Positions 1 through 9,393 of a stretch of 36,328 nucleotides of DNA are shown one piece after another. The stretch spans positions 1 through 36,328 of the forward strand of contig NZ_QOHG01000030.1 of NCBI RefSeq assembly GCF_003319125.1. The letters run 5' to 3'. Below the pieces are notes generated by a model that was not told the origin of the DNA, made no database searches, and saw only the letters and a list, made by a program, of their open reading frames with translations. The DNA comes from Blastococcus sp. TF02A-26 (lineage in GTDB: Bacteria; Actinomycetota; Actinomycetes; Mycobacteriales; Geodermatophilaceae). The position numbers and the translations under genes were made by a program. Each line of letters starts with the position of its first letter. The first letter of the stretch is position 1.

Positions 1-118
1 GAACCCGAAGATCCGCAGCACACGGGGTATTACTTGGCACTGACTTTCGGCACGCTGTTGAGTTCTCAAGGAACGGACGCGCGAAGAACCAGGCCCCTTC
101 TGCAGGAGCCTTCGTCAA
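1..118 (-). promoter_or_regulatory. rRNA operon leader-like segment (antitermination/processing region), running off the left edge
   Basis: Read on the minus strand, positions 24-74 contain CCTTGAGAACTCAACAG, then GCGTGCCGAAAGTCAGTGCC and, a little further, AATACCCCGT. I recognise this order of blocks from the leader between the promoter and the 16S rRNA gene of Streptomyces and relatives, where the TTGAGAACT part resembles the boxA antitermination signal. It is followed by a small TTCG-containing segment at 1-16, as in those leaders. No rRNA sequence itself is inside the window, so the operon would start just left of position 1 and be transcribed leftwards. A possible -10 (TACAGT, minus, 133-138) lies upstream, but I see no convincing -35. 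The identification rests on memory of related leaders. Confidence 0.6.
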
Positions 119-222
119 CTGCGGCTTGTCCCACTGTACGCCGGTCTCGGAGGCTCGTGACCCGGGGGTCTTAGCTCGCTCCGCGGCCCTCGCGGGCCCG
201 ACTGGCAACAGGGAGAACCATA

Positions 223-242
223 CACGCCTCTGAGGAGGCGTG
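223..242 (-). terminator. Hairpin downstream of dapB
   Basis: A perfect 8-bp stem (CACGCCTC / GAGGCGTG) with the four-base loop TGAG lies about 70 bases after the dapB stop on the minus strand. There is no T-run, as is common in high-GC actinobacteria. It would separate the dapB operon from the rRNA leader further left. A weaker GGCCC/GGGCC stem follows at 185-198. Confidence 0.4.
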
Positions 243-309
243 CACGGGGGGTCTCCCAGGGGCGGTCGTGCGGGCCCGCCGACCCTGGGGCTGCGCAGGA
301 AACCGCAGC

Positions 310-2895
<2,586 letters not shown>

Positions 2896-2899
<4 letters not shown>

Positions 2900-5175
2900 G
2901 CGTCCTGCGGCGCGGCCTCGGCAGGGGCGGCCTCGGCCGGGGCCCCGTCGCCGGCGCCCTCACCGTCGGTCGCCACCGGGACGAGGCTGATCTTGCCGCG
3001 GGCGTCGATGTCGCTGATCTCGACCTGCAGCTTGTCGCCGACGTTGCAGACGTCCTCGACCTTGCCGATGCGCTTGCCGCCACCCAGCTTGCTGATGTGG
3101 ACCAGCCCGTCCTTGCCCGGGAGCAGGGAGACGAAGGCACCGAACGGCGTGGTCTTGACGACCGTGCCGAGGAACCGCTCGCCGACCTTGGGCATCTGCG
3201 GGTTGGCGATGGCGTTGATCCGGTCCACCGCCGCCTGGGCCGACGGGCCGTCGGAGGCGCCGACGTAGATCGTGCCGTCGTCCTCGATCGTGATGTCCGC
3301 GCCGGTCTCGTCCTGGATCGCGTTGATCATCTGGCCCTTGGGGCCGATGACCGCGCCGATCTTGTCGACCGGGATGCGCACCGTGGTGACCCGCGGGGCG
3401 TAGGGGCTCATCTCGTCGGGGCCGTCGATGGCCTCGCCCATGACGTCGAGGATGTGCAGCCGGGCCGCGCGGGCCTGGGTGAGCGCACCGGCGAGGACGT
3501 CGGAGGGGATGCCGTCGAGCTTCGTGTCCAGCTGCAGCGCCGTCACGAAGTCCTTGGTGCCGGCGACCTTGAAGTCCATGTCACCGAACGCGTCCTCGGC
3601 GCCGAGGATGTCGGTCAGCGCGACGTACTCGGTCTTGCCGTCGACCTCGTCGGAGACCAGGCCCATGGCGATGCCGGCGACCGGCGCCTTCAGCGGCACA
3701 CCGGCGTTGAGCAGGGCCAGGGTCGAGGCGCAGACCGAACCCATCGACGTCGAGCCGTTGGAGCCCAGCGCCTCGGACACCTGCCGGATCGCGTAGGGGA
3801 ACTCCTCGCGGTCGGGCAGCACCGGCAGCAGCGCACGCTCGGCGAGCGCGCCGTGGCCGATCTCGCGGCGCTTGGGCGAACCCACGCGGCCGGTCTCGCC
3901 GGTCGAGTACGGCGGGAAGTTGTAGTTGTGCATGTAGCGCTTGCGGTTGTCCGGCGACAGCGTGTCCAGCTGCTGCTCCATGCGGAGCATGTTCAGCGTG
4001 GTGACACCCAGGATCTGGGTCTCGCCGCGCTCGAACAGCGCCGAGCCGTGCACCCGCGGGATGACCTCGACCTCGGCCGACAGGGGCCGGATGTCGGTCA
4101 GGCCACGGCCGTCGATGCGGACCTTGTCGCGGAGGATGCGCTGGCGGACGACCTTCTTGGTCAGCGCCCGGAAGGCACCGGAGATCTCCTTCTCGCGGCC
4201 CTCGAACTGACCGGCGAGCGCGGCCTTGACCTCGTCCTTGAGCGCGTCGGTGGCGTCCTCGCGCTCGTGCTTGCCGGCGATCTGCTGCGCCTGGGCCAGC
4301 TTGTCGCCGACCTGCGCCTCGACCGCGGCGAAGACGTCGTCCTGGTAGTCCAGGAAGCGGGGGAACTCGGCGACCGGCTTGGCGGCCTTCTCGGCCAGCG
4401 CGGACTGCGCGTCGCACAGCGCCTTGATGAACGGCTTCGCGGCCTCGAGGCCCTGCGCCACGACCTCCTCGGTCGGGGCGGTGGCGCCACCGGCGACGAG
4501 CTCGATCGTGCGGGTGGTCGCCTCGGCCTCGACCATCATGATCGCGACGTCGCCGTCGGGCAGGACCCGGCCGGCCACGACCATGTCGAACACGGCCTCC
4601 TCGAGCTCGGCGTGCGTCGGGAAGGCGACCCACTGGCCGCGGATGAGCGCGACGCGGGTGCCGCCGACCGGGCCGGAGAACGGCAGGCCGGAGAGCTGGG
4701 TGGAGGCCGACGCGCCGTTGATGGCGAGCACGTCGTAGAGGTGCTCGGGGTCCAGCGCCATGACGGTGATGACGACCTGGACCTCGTTGCGCAGGCCCTT
4801 GGCGAAGGTCGGCCGCAGCGGCCGGTCGATGAGCCGGCAGGTGAGGATCGCGTCCTCCGAGGGCCGGCCCTCGCGGCGGAAGAACGAGCCGGGGATGCGC
4901 CCGGCGGCGTACATCCGCTCCTCGACGTCGACCGTCAGCGGGAAGAAGTCGAACTGGTCCTTGGGCTGCTTGCCGGCCGTGGTGGCCGAGAGCAGGAAGG
5001 TGTCGCCCATGGTGACGACGACGGAGCCGGCGGCCTGACGGGCGAGCCGGCCGGTCTCGAAGGTGACGGTGCGGCTGCCGAAGCTGCCGTTGTCGATGAC
5101 CGCGGTGGCGGTGGTGACCCCGTCCTCGGGGTCGAACTCGGCGGCGGTGCTGCCGGTGGTGGTGGGTGCGGACAT
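2896..5175 (-). CDS. pnp: Polyribonucleotide nucleotidyltransferase (PNPase)
   Basis: Phosphorolytic 3'-5' exoribonuclease and RNA-tailing enzyme, a trimer in the cytosol; in actinobacteria it was earlier called guanosine pentaphosphate synthetase I. Its 759 residues show the usual order: first RNase PH domain (with [16 protein letters not shown] near residue 92), a helical linker, second RNase PH domain, a KH domain with GPKG near residue 608, and an S1 domain from about residue 662 ([10 protein letters not shown]). The C-terminus is Ala/Glu-rich and disordered. The ATG at 5175 is preceded by GGAAGAGGA at good spacing. It follows rpsO, the usual partner, and overlaps the peptidase gene by 4 bases. 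The leader is structured (see 5176-5240), which fits autoregulation known for other pnp genes. Confidence 0.97.
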
Positions 5176-5240
5176 GCTGTCCTCTTCCTACGTCGCATGC
5201 GGCGACGTCCTCTATTGGCGCTACCGCGCCGGGGTCCTCT
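5176..5240 (-). promoter_or_regulatory. Structured leader of pnp with three AGAGGAC motifs
   Basis: On the minus strand AGAGGAC occurs three times before the pnp start (5234-5240, 5207-5213, 5179-5185), 27 and 28 bases apart; the last copy is the ribosome binding site. Between copies lie two small stems: GGCGC/GCGCC at 5217-5230 (loop of four) and ACGTCGC/GCGACGT at 5190-5208 (loop of five, next to the ribosome binding site). In other bacteria pnp is autoregulated through RNase III cutting of a leader hairpin. That this leader works likewise is inference. I see no good promoter in 5241-5415; transcription may simply come from rpsO. Confidence 0.4.
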
Positions 5241-5415
5241 TGTGGCGCCCTGCGCCGACTGCGCCCTGGGCGACCGGTCTTCGATCGAAACCCCCGGGAC
5301 TGCCGCCCCCCGCGAGGAGGACGACGTGCCCGGAGGCCACCACCGAGGACCGGACCGCGTCTGACGGCGGATCGGCCGGGGGCCGGGGTCTCCGTGCGGC
5401 GGGTGCCGGACGGAA

Positions 5416-5447
5416 GAGGGGACCGTCCCGGACGGGACGGTCCCCTC
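5416..5447 (-). terminator. Long perfect hairpin between rpsO and pnp
   Basis: A 14-bp perfect stem (GAGGGGACCGTCCC and its complement) with a four-base loop begins 6 bases after the rpsO TAG. Only a short TTCC follows, so it could be a terminator or partial terminator, and it is long enough to be cut by a double-strand-specific RNase. In Streptomyces the rpsO-pnp spacer is known for readthrough and RNase III processing. Confidence 0.6.
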
Positions 5448-5453
5448 GACGTG

Positions 5454-5723
5454 CTAGCGGCGCAGACCCAGCCGCTCGATGAGCGAGCGGTACCGGTTGA
5501 TGTCGGTCTTCGCCAGGTAGTTCAGCAGCCGGCGACGACGGCCGACCAGCAGGAGCAGGCCCCGCCGGCTGTGGTGGTCGTGCTTGTGCTGCTTGAGGTG
5601 CTCGGTGAGGTCGCTGATCCGACGCGTCAGCATCGCGACCTGGACCTCGGGGGAGCCGGTGTCGTTCTCGACCGTGGCGTACTCGGTCATGATCTGCTTC
5701 TTGGTCGCGCTCTCGAGCGCCAT
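5454..5723 (-). CDS. rpsO: 30S ribosomal protein S15
   Basis: The 89-residue protein is the standard length for S15, which binds the central domain of 16S rRNA early in 30S assembly. The typical blocks are visible: [15 protein letters not shown] (from residue 22), the [16 protein letters not shown] rRNA-binding region (from 42) and [16 protein letters not shown] (from 67). The ATG at 5723 was chosen because the family starts here ([11 protein letters not shown]) and a purine-rich GGGAGGCGACCG precedes it; the frame is open upstream but has no homology to S15. The gene is followed by a strong hairpin and then pnp. Confidence 0.97.
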   Translation of the reverse strand: MALESATKKQIMTEYATVENDTGSPEVQVAMLTRRISDLTEHLKQHKHDHHSRRGLLLLVGRRRRLLNYLAKTDINRYRSLIERLGLRR

Positions 5724-5740
5724 CGGTCGCCTCCCGGCGG

Positions 5741-5780
5741 GCAGGTGTGCGCCCCCGGTCTGACTCACGGGGGCAGGTGT
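5741..5780 (-). promoter_or_regulatory. rpsO leader: hairpin between direct repeats
   Basis: Upstream of rpsO a 7-bp stem (GCCCCCG/CGGGGGC, 5751-5774, loop of ten) is flanked by two copies of ACACCTGC on the minus strand (5741-5748 and 5773-5780). S15 represses its own mRNA in several bacteria through different leader structures, so this is a candidate autoregulatory element. No known S15-leader class is recognised. Confidence 0.35.
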
Positions 5781-5815
5781 ACACACGAATCGGGCAGAGC
5801 CCGACGCCGTCATGC

Positions 5816-5875
5816 TACGCGGTCCTCCCCGGGGACCGCGTACCGAGGGCCGGTCCCGACCCCCACGGGTGGGGG
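5816..5875 (-). terminator. Two tandem hairpins after ribF
   Basis: Directly after the ribF stop on the minus strand comes CCCCCA/TGGGGG (5860-5875, loop of four), then a perfect 10-bp stem TACGCGGTCC/GGACCGCGTA (5816-5842, loop of seven). No T-tract follows. They most likely end transcription from ribF and leave rpsO to its own promoter. Confidence 0.55.
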
Positions 5876-5882
5876 CCGGAGC

Positions 5883-6839
5883 TCAGCAGCCGAGCACCCC
5901 GCGGGCCTCGACGAGGTCGTTGTCCATCGCGGCGACGAGCTCGTCCATGCCCGAGAAGCGCAGCATCCCGCGCAGCCGGGCGGCGAACTCGACGCCGGAG
6001 TGCTCGCCGTAGAGGTCGCCGTCCCAGTCGATGAGGTGCGCCTCGACCGTCCGCCGGGTGCCGTCGAACGTGGGGTTGGTGCCCACCGAGATCGCGGCCG
6101 GGAAGCGCGCCCCGCTGGCGCCCTCGACGTCGCGCAACACGAAGTGCCCGGCGTAGACGCCGTCGGCGGGGATCGCGGTGTACGGCGCGCTCTCCACGTT
6201 GGCCGTCGGGTAGCCCATCTGCCGGCCGCGGCGGTGACCGCGGACCACCACGCCGTCGACCCGGTGCGTCCGGCCGAGCGCGGCGGTGGCCGAGCGCATG
6301 TCCCCGGCGGCGACGCAGGCGCGCACGTAGGTGGAGGAGATGGTCACCTCGTCGGCCTCCTCGGCGAGGCTGGCCAGGCCCACGCCCTCGACGGTGAAGC
6401 CGAACCGGCGGCCCTCCGCGGTCAGCGTGGCGACGGTGCCGGCGGCCCGGTGGCCGTAGGTGAAGTTCTCCCCCACCACCACGTGCGAGGCGTGCAGCGT
6501 CGAGGCCAGCACCGTGTGCGTGAACGACTCCGGCGACAGCCGCATCAGGTCCGAGGTGAAGGGCAGCACGCACATCGCGTCGACGCCCAGGGCCTCGACG
6601 AGCTCGGCCTTGCGGTCCAGCGACGTGAGGATCGCCGGGTGCGAGCCGGGGCGCACGACCTCGGCCGGGTGCGGGTCGAAGGTGAGCAGCAGGCACGGCC
6701 GGCCCAGCGCCCGGGCCCGCGCGACCGCGGCACCGATCAGCTTCTGGTGACCCCGGTGCACGCCGTCGTACATGCCGATGGTGACGACGGTGCGCCCCAG
6801 GTCACCGGGGACGGCGTCGAGCCCGCGCCAGCGCAGCAC
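5883..6839 (-). CDS. ribF: Bifunctional riboflavin kinase / FAD synthetase
   Basis: Makes FMN from riboflavin and FAD from FMN in the cytosol. The 318 residues show the N-terminal nucleotidyltransferase domain with GMYDGVHRGH at 22-31 (Tyr where Phe is usual) and ISSTYVR at 167-173, then the C-terminal riboflavin kinase domain with YPTAN at 210-214 and the conserved Glu/Tyr region around EAHLIDWDGDLYGE. The GTG at 6839 follows the ilvE TGA after a single base, and the family N-terminus (VLRWRGL...) starts here. The frame is open further upstream within ilvE but is unrelated there. In many bacteria ribF directly follows truB; here ilvE and a MhuD-like gene lie in between. Confidence 0.94.
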   Translation of the reverse strand: MLRWRGLDAVPGDLGRTVVTIGMYDGVHRGHQKLIGAAVARARALGRPCLLLTFDPHPAEVVRPGSHPAILTSLDRKAELVEALGVDAMCVLPFTSDLMRLSPESFTHTVLASTLHASHVVVGENFTYGHRAAGTVATLTAEGRRFGFTVEGVGLASLAEEADEVTISSTYVRACVAAGDMRSATAALGRTHRVDGVVVRGHRRGRQMGYPTANVESAPYTAIPADGVYAGHFVLRDVEGASGARFPAAISVGTNPTFDGTRRTVEAHLIDWDGDLYGEHSGVEFAARLRGMLRFSGMDELVAAMDNDLVEARGVLGC

Positions 6840-6840
6840 C

Positions 6841-7980
6841 TCAGGCGACCCGGTGGAGCCAGCCGCGGGTGTCGGCCACCCGGCCGTGCTGGATGTCGAG
6901 GAGGTGCTCGCGCAGGCGCATCGTGAGCGGTCCGGGGGCGCCGTCGCCGACGGTGAAGTCACCGGTCCGCGCCTTCACCTGGCCCACGGGGGTGATGACG
7001 GCGGCGGTGCCGCAGGCGAAGGTCTCGGTGACGGTGCCGTCGGAGACGCCGGCCCGCCACTCCTCGACGCTGAACCGCCGCTCGGTGACGCGGTGGCCCA
7101 TGTCGCGGGCCACGGCGATCAGCGACTCGCGGGTGATGCCGGGGAGCAGGGTCCCGGTGAGCTCCGGGGTCACCAGCTCCGCGTCGTCGCCGGAGCCGAG
7201 GACGAAGAACAGGTTCATCCCGCCCATCTCCTCGACGTACCGCTTCTCGTGCGCGTCGAGCCAGACGACCTGGTCGCAGCCGGCCTCGATCGCCTGCTCC
7301 TGGGCCAGCAGGCTGGCGGCGTAGTTCCCGGCGCACTTCACGTCGCCGGTGCCACCGGGGGCGGCGCGGATGTAGTCCTCGGAGAGGTAGACCGAGACCG
7401 GGTGCACGCCGCGGGGGAAGTACGCGCCGGCGGGGCTGGCGATGACGAGGAACAGGTACTCGTGCGCCGGCCGGACGCCCAGGAACGGCTCGGTGGCCAG
7501 CATGTAGGGCCGCAGGTACAGCGTCTGGTCGGGGCCGGTCGGCACCCAGTCGCGGTCGGCGTCGACGAGCGCGTCGACGGCGGACAGGAAGGCCTCCTCG
7601 GGCACCGGCGGCATGGCCAGCCGGCGCGCACCGCGCGCGAACCGCGCCGCGTTGGCCTCGGGCCGGAAGGTGGCGACGCTGCCGTCGGGCTGGGCGTAGG
7701 CCTTGAGGCCCTCGAAGATCGACTGCGCGTAGTGCAGCGCCGCGGTGGCGGGGTCGATCTGCAGCGGCGCGTAGGAGGTCAGCCGGGCGTCGTGCCAGCC
7801 CTCGCCGGCGCGGTAGCGCGCCACGAACATCGAGTCGGTGAAGTAGCGACCGAAGCCCGGGTCGTCCAGCAGCTGCTGGCGCTCGGCGGCGGGACGGCGC
7901 CGGATCTCCTCCACGACCACCGGTACGCCCTCGGTGAAGATCCGCGGGGAGGTACGGCTGTCGGCGAGGGTGTCGGTCAT
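6841..7980 (-). CDS. ilvE: Branched-chain amino acid aminotransferase
   Basis: PLP-dependent fold-type IV enzyme that moves the amino group between glutamate and the 2-oxo acids of leucine, isoleucine and valine; cytosolic. It has 379 residues, the long form usual in actinobacteria. The Schiff-base lysine is Lys215 in GTGDVKCAGNYAASL, and EEMGGMNLFFV and FACGTAAVITPVG are the typical cofactor-phosphate and substrate loops. The ATG at 7980 is preceded by TAGGAG. A strong hairpin sits immediately before that ribosome binding site. ribF follows after one base, so the two are probably cotranscribed although their functions are not obviously linked. Confidence 0.95.
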   Translation of the reverse strand: MTDTLADSRTSPRIFTEGVPVVVEEIRRRPAAERQQLLDDPGFGRYFTDSMFVARYRAGEGWHDARLTSYAPLQIDPATAALHYAQSIFEGLKAYAQPDGSVATFRPEANAARFARGARRLAMPPVPEEAFLSAVDALVDADRDWVPTGPDQTLYLRPYMLATEPFLGVRPAHEYLFLVIASPAGAYFPRGVHPVSVYLSEDYIRAAPGGTGDVKCAGNYAASLLAQEQAIEAGCDQVVWLDAHEKRYVEEMGGMNLFFVLGSGDDAELVTPELTGTLLPGITRESLIAVARDMGHRVTERRFSVEEWRAGVSDGTVTETFACGTAAVITPVGQVKARTGDFTVGDGAPGPLTMRLREHLLDIQHGRVADTRGWLHRVA

Positions 7981-7997
7981 GGCTCCTACCTGCGTCC

Positions 7998-8027
7998 GGG
8001 CGGGTCCGGCGACTCCCGGACCCGCCC
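7998..8027 (-). terminator. 12-bp hairpin between the MhuD-like gene and ilvE
   Basis: A perfect stem GGGCGGGTCCGG/CCGGACCCGCCC with a six-base loop lies 54 bases after the stop of the MhuD-like gene and only about 18 bases before the ilvE ATG. It may be the terminator of the upstream gene or part of an ilvE leader; a TACTGT that could serve as -10 lies just upstream (minus, 8031-8036), without a clear -35. I see no leader peptide with a run of branched-chain codons and no T-box. Confidence 0.5.
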
Positions 8028-8081
8028 GTCACAGTAGTCCCGGCTCCGCGACGACGGTCCGCGGACGGGTGGGGACCGGCG

Positions 8082-8420
8082 TCAGGCCTGGCTGTCCTGG
8101 TTGGCCTTCGGGCCGGCGTACTCGATGACCTCGTAGGACCACAGGTGCGAGGAGTTCGCCGCGGCCGGGGCGAGGGTGTCGCCGCCACCGGAGTGGGCGC
8201 GGTCGAACTCCTGGCTGGACTGCCAGGCCTCGTAGGAGGCCTCGTCGGTCCAGCGGGTGTAGACGAGGTACTGGTCGGTGCCCTCCTGCGGGCGCAGCAG
8301 CTCGAACCACTCGAAACCGGGTGTGCTCTCGACCGCGCCGGCCCGGCCGCGGAAACGCTCCTCGAAGCGCTCCTGGCGTTCCTTGGGCACGGTGATCGCG
8401 TTGATCTTCACGACGCTCAT
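8082..8420 (-). CDS. Antibiotic-biosynthesis-monooxygenase-fold protein, MhuD-like haem-degrading enzyme
   Basis: A 112-residue ferredoxin-like ABM-fold protein. It resembles the mycobacterial haem-degrading MhuD: the start SVVKINAI, then RAGAVESTPGFEWFELLRP, and later WTDEASYEAW. MhuD is known to use Asn7 and Trp66 in haem breakdown and a His near residue 75 to hold the iron; here Asn7 and Trp66 are present and His76 lies in EFDRAHSGG. This supports haem binding and oxygenation, freeing iron in the cytosol, but the C-terminal 30 residues differ and no product can be predicted. ATG at 8420 is preceded by GGGGAAG. It lies 43 bases after truB and before ilvE. It could instead act on another small aromatic substrate. 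Confidence 0.8.
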   Translation of the reverse strand: MSVVKINAITVPKERQERFEERFRGRAGAVESTPGFEWFELLRPQEGTDQYLVYTRWTDEASYEAWQSSQEFDRAHSGGGDTLAPAAANSSHLWSYEVIEYAGPKANQDSQA

Positions 8421-8463
8421 GCGGGTGCCACTTCCCCGGTCCGGCAGCCGTCAACCACGCCGC

Positions 8464-9393
8464 TCACCCGCCCGTGGAACCCCCGGGCGGGAAGCCGACG
8501 GCGATCCGCGCGGTGCTGCCCGCGTCCTCCAGCAGCGCCACCAGCCGGCCGGCCGGGTCCACCGCGGCGACCAGCCCGGGGGTGCCCGTCTTCGGCACCC
8601 GCTGGCCGTACCCGAGCGCGGTGGCCTCCTCCGCCGGGACGTCGCGCCGGGGGAAGAGGGTGGTGGCCGCGTCGGTCAGGCCGAGGACGCCGGGGCCGCC
8701 GCCGACCAGGGCCGCGGCGGCCTCCTCCACGGGCGCGGCCTGCTCCGTGGTGAACGGGCCGGACGCGGTGCGGCGCAGCGCGGTGAGGTGCCCGCCGACA
8801 CCGAGCGCGGCTCCGGTGTCCCGGGCGATCGCGCGGATGTAGGTGCCGGCGGTGCAGGTCACGGTGACGTCGACGTCGACCAGGTCCGGCTCCGGGCGGG
8901 TGATGCGGTGCACCTCGAGCCGGTGCACGGTGACCGCACGCGGCTCGAGGACGACGTCCTCCCCCGCCCGCACCCGGTCGTAGGAGCGCCGGCCGGCCAC
9001 CTTCACCGCGCTGACCGACGAGGGCACCTGCAGCAGCGGGCCGGTCTGGGCGGCCAGCGCGGTGCGCACGGCGTCGTCGTCCAGGTGCCCGGCCGGGGTG
9101 GTGCCGAGCACCTCGCCCTCGCGGTCGTCGGTGACCGTGCTCTGCCCGAGGCGGATGGTCGCCTCGTAGGTCTTGTCGTGCCCGGTCAGGTACCCGAGCA
9201 GCCGCGTCGCCGTCCCGACCCCGAGGACGAGCAGGCCGGTCGCCATGGGGTCCAGCGTCCCGGCGTGCCCGATGCGGCGGACCGACAGCGCGCGGCGGGC
9301 GCGGGCGACGACGTCGTGGGAGGTCATGCCGCCCGGCTTGTCCACCAGCAGGATCGACGGGGGGACGTCGGCGTCGGGACGGCGGGGACTCAT
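8464..9393 (-). CDS. truB: tRNA pseudouridine(55) synthase
   Basis: Converts U55 to pseudouridine in the T-loop of tRNAs and helps tRNA folding. The 309-residue protein starts with ILLVDKPGGMTSHDVV and carries the catalytic aspartate Asp48 in HAGTLDPMATGLL, the pattern of the TruB family. TYEATIRLG and CTAGTYIRAIARDTG follow, with a C-terminal PUA-like extension after about residue 230. The ATG at 9393 overlaps the stop of the MATE gene (ATGA), so it is translated after it; the open frame further upstream is a shadow of that gene. Being attached to the rbfA-nrnA-MATE series is usual for actinobacteria with condensed nusA-infB regions. Confidence 0.96.
   Translation of the reverse strand: MSPRRPDADVPPSILLVDKPGGMTSHDVVARARRALSVRRIGHAGTLDPMATGLLVLGVGTATRLLGYLTGHDKTYEATIRLGQSTVTDDREGEVLGTTPAGHLDDDAVRTALAAQTGPLLQVPSSVSAVKVAGRRSYDRVRAGEDVVLEPRAVTVHRLEVHRITRPEPDLVDVDVTVTCTAGTYIRAIARDTGAALGVGGHLTALRRTASGPFTTEQAAPVEEAAAALVGGGPGVLGLTDAATTLFPRRDVPAEEATALGYGQRVPKTGTPGLVAAVDPAGRLVALLEDAGSTARIAVGFPPGGSTGG

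Noticed and set aside
90-118. TTGACG (minus, 118-113) as the -35 of a promoter
   Set aside because: No acceptable -10 lies 16-18 bases downstream; the sequence there is GC-rich.
3097-5364. Long plus-strand open frame opposite pnp
   Set aside because: Antisense shadow of pnp caused by high third-position GC; composition dominated by Arg, Asp, Gly, Val, with no domain.
5724-6839. FMN riboswitch near ribF
   Set aside because: None of the conserved FMN aptamer segments are seen up- or downstream of ribF.
7981-8081. T-box or leucine/valine attenuator before ilvE
   Set aside because: No T-box core sequence and no short leader peptide rich in branched-chain codons; only a simple hairpin.
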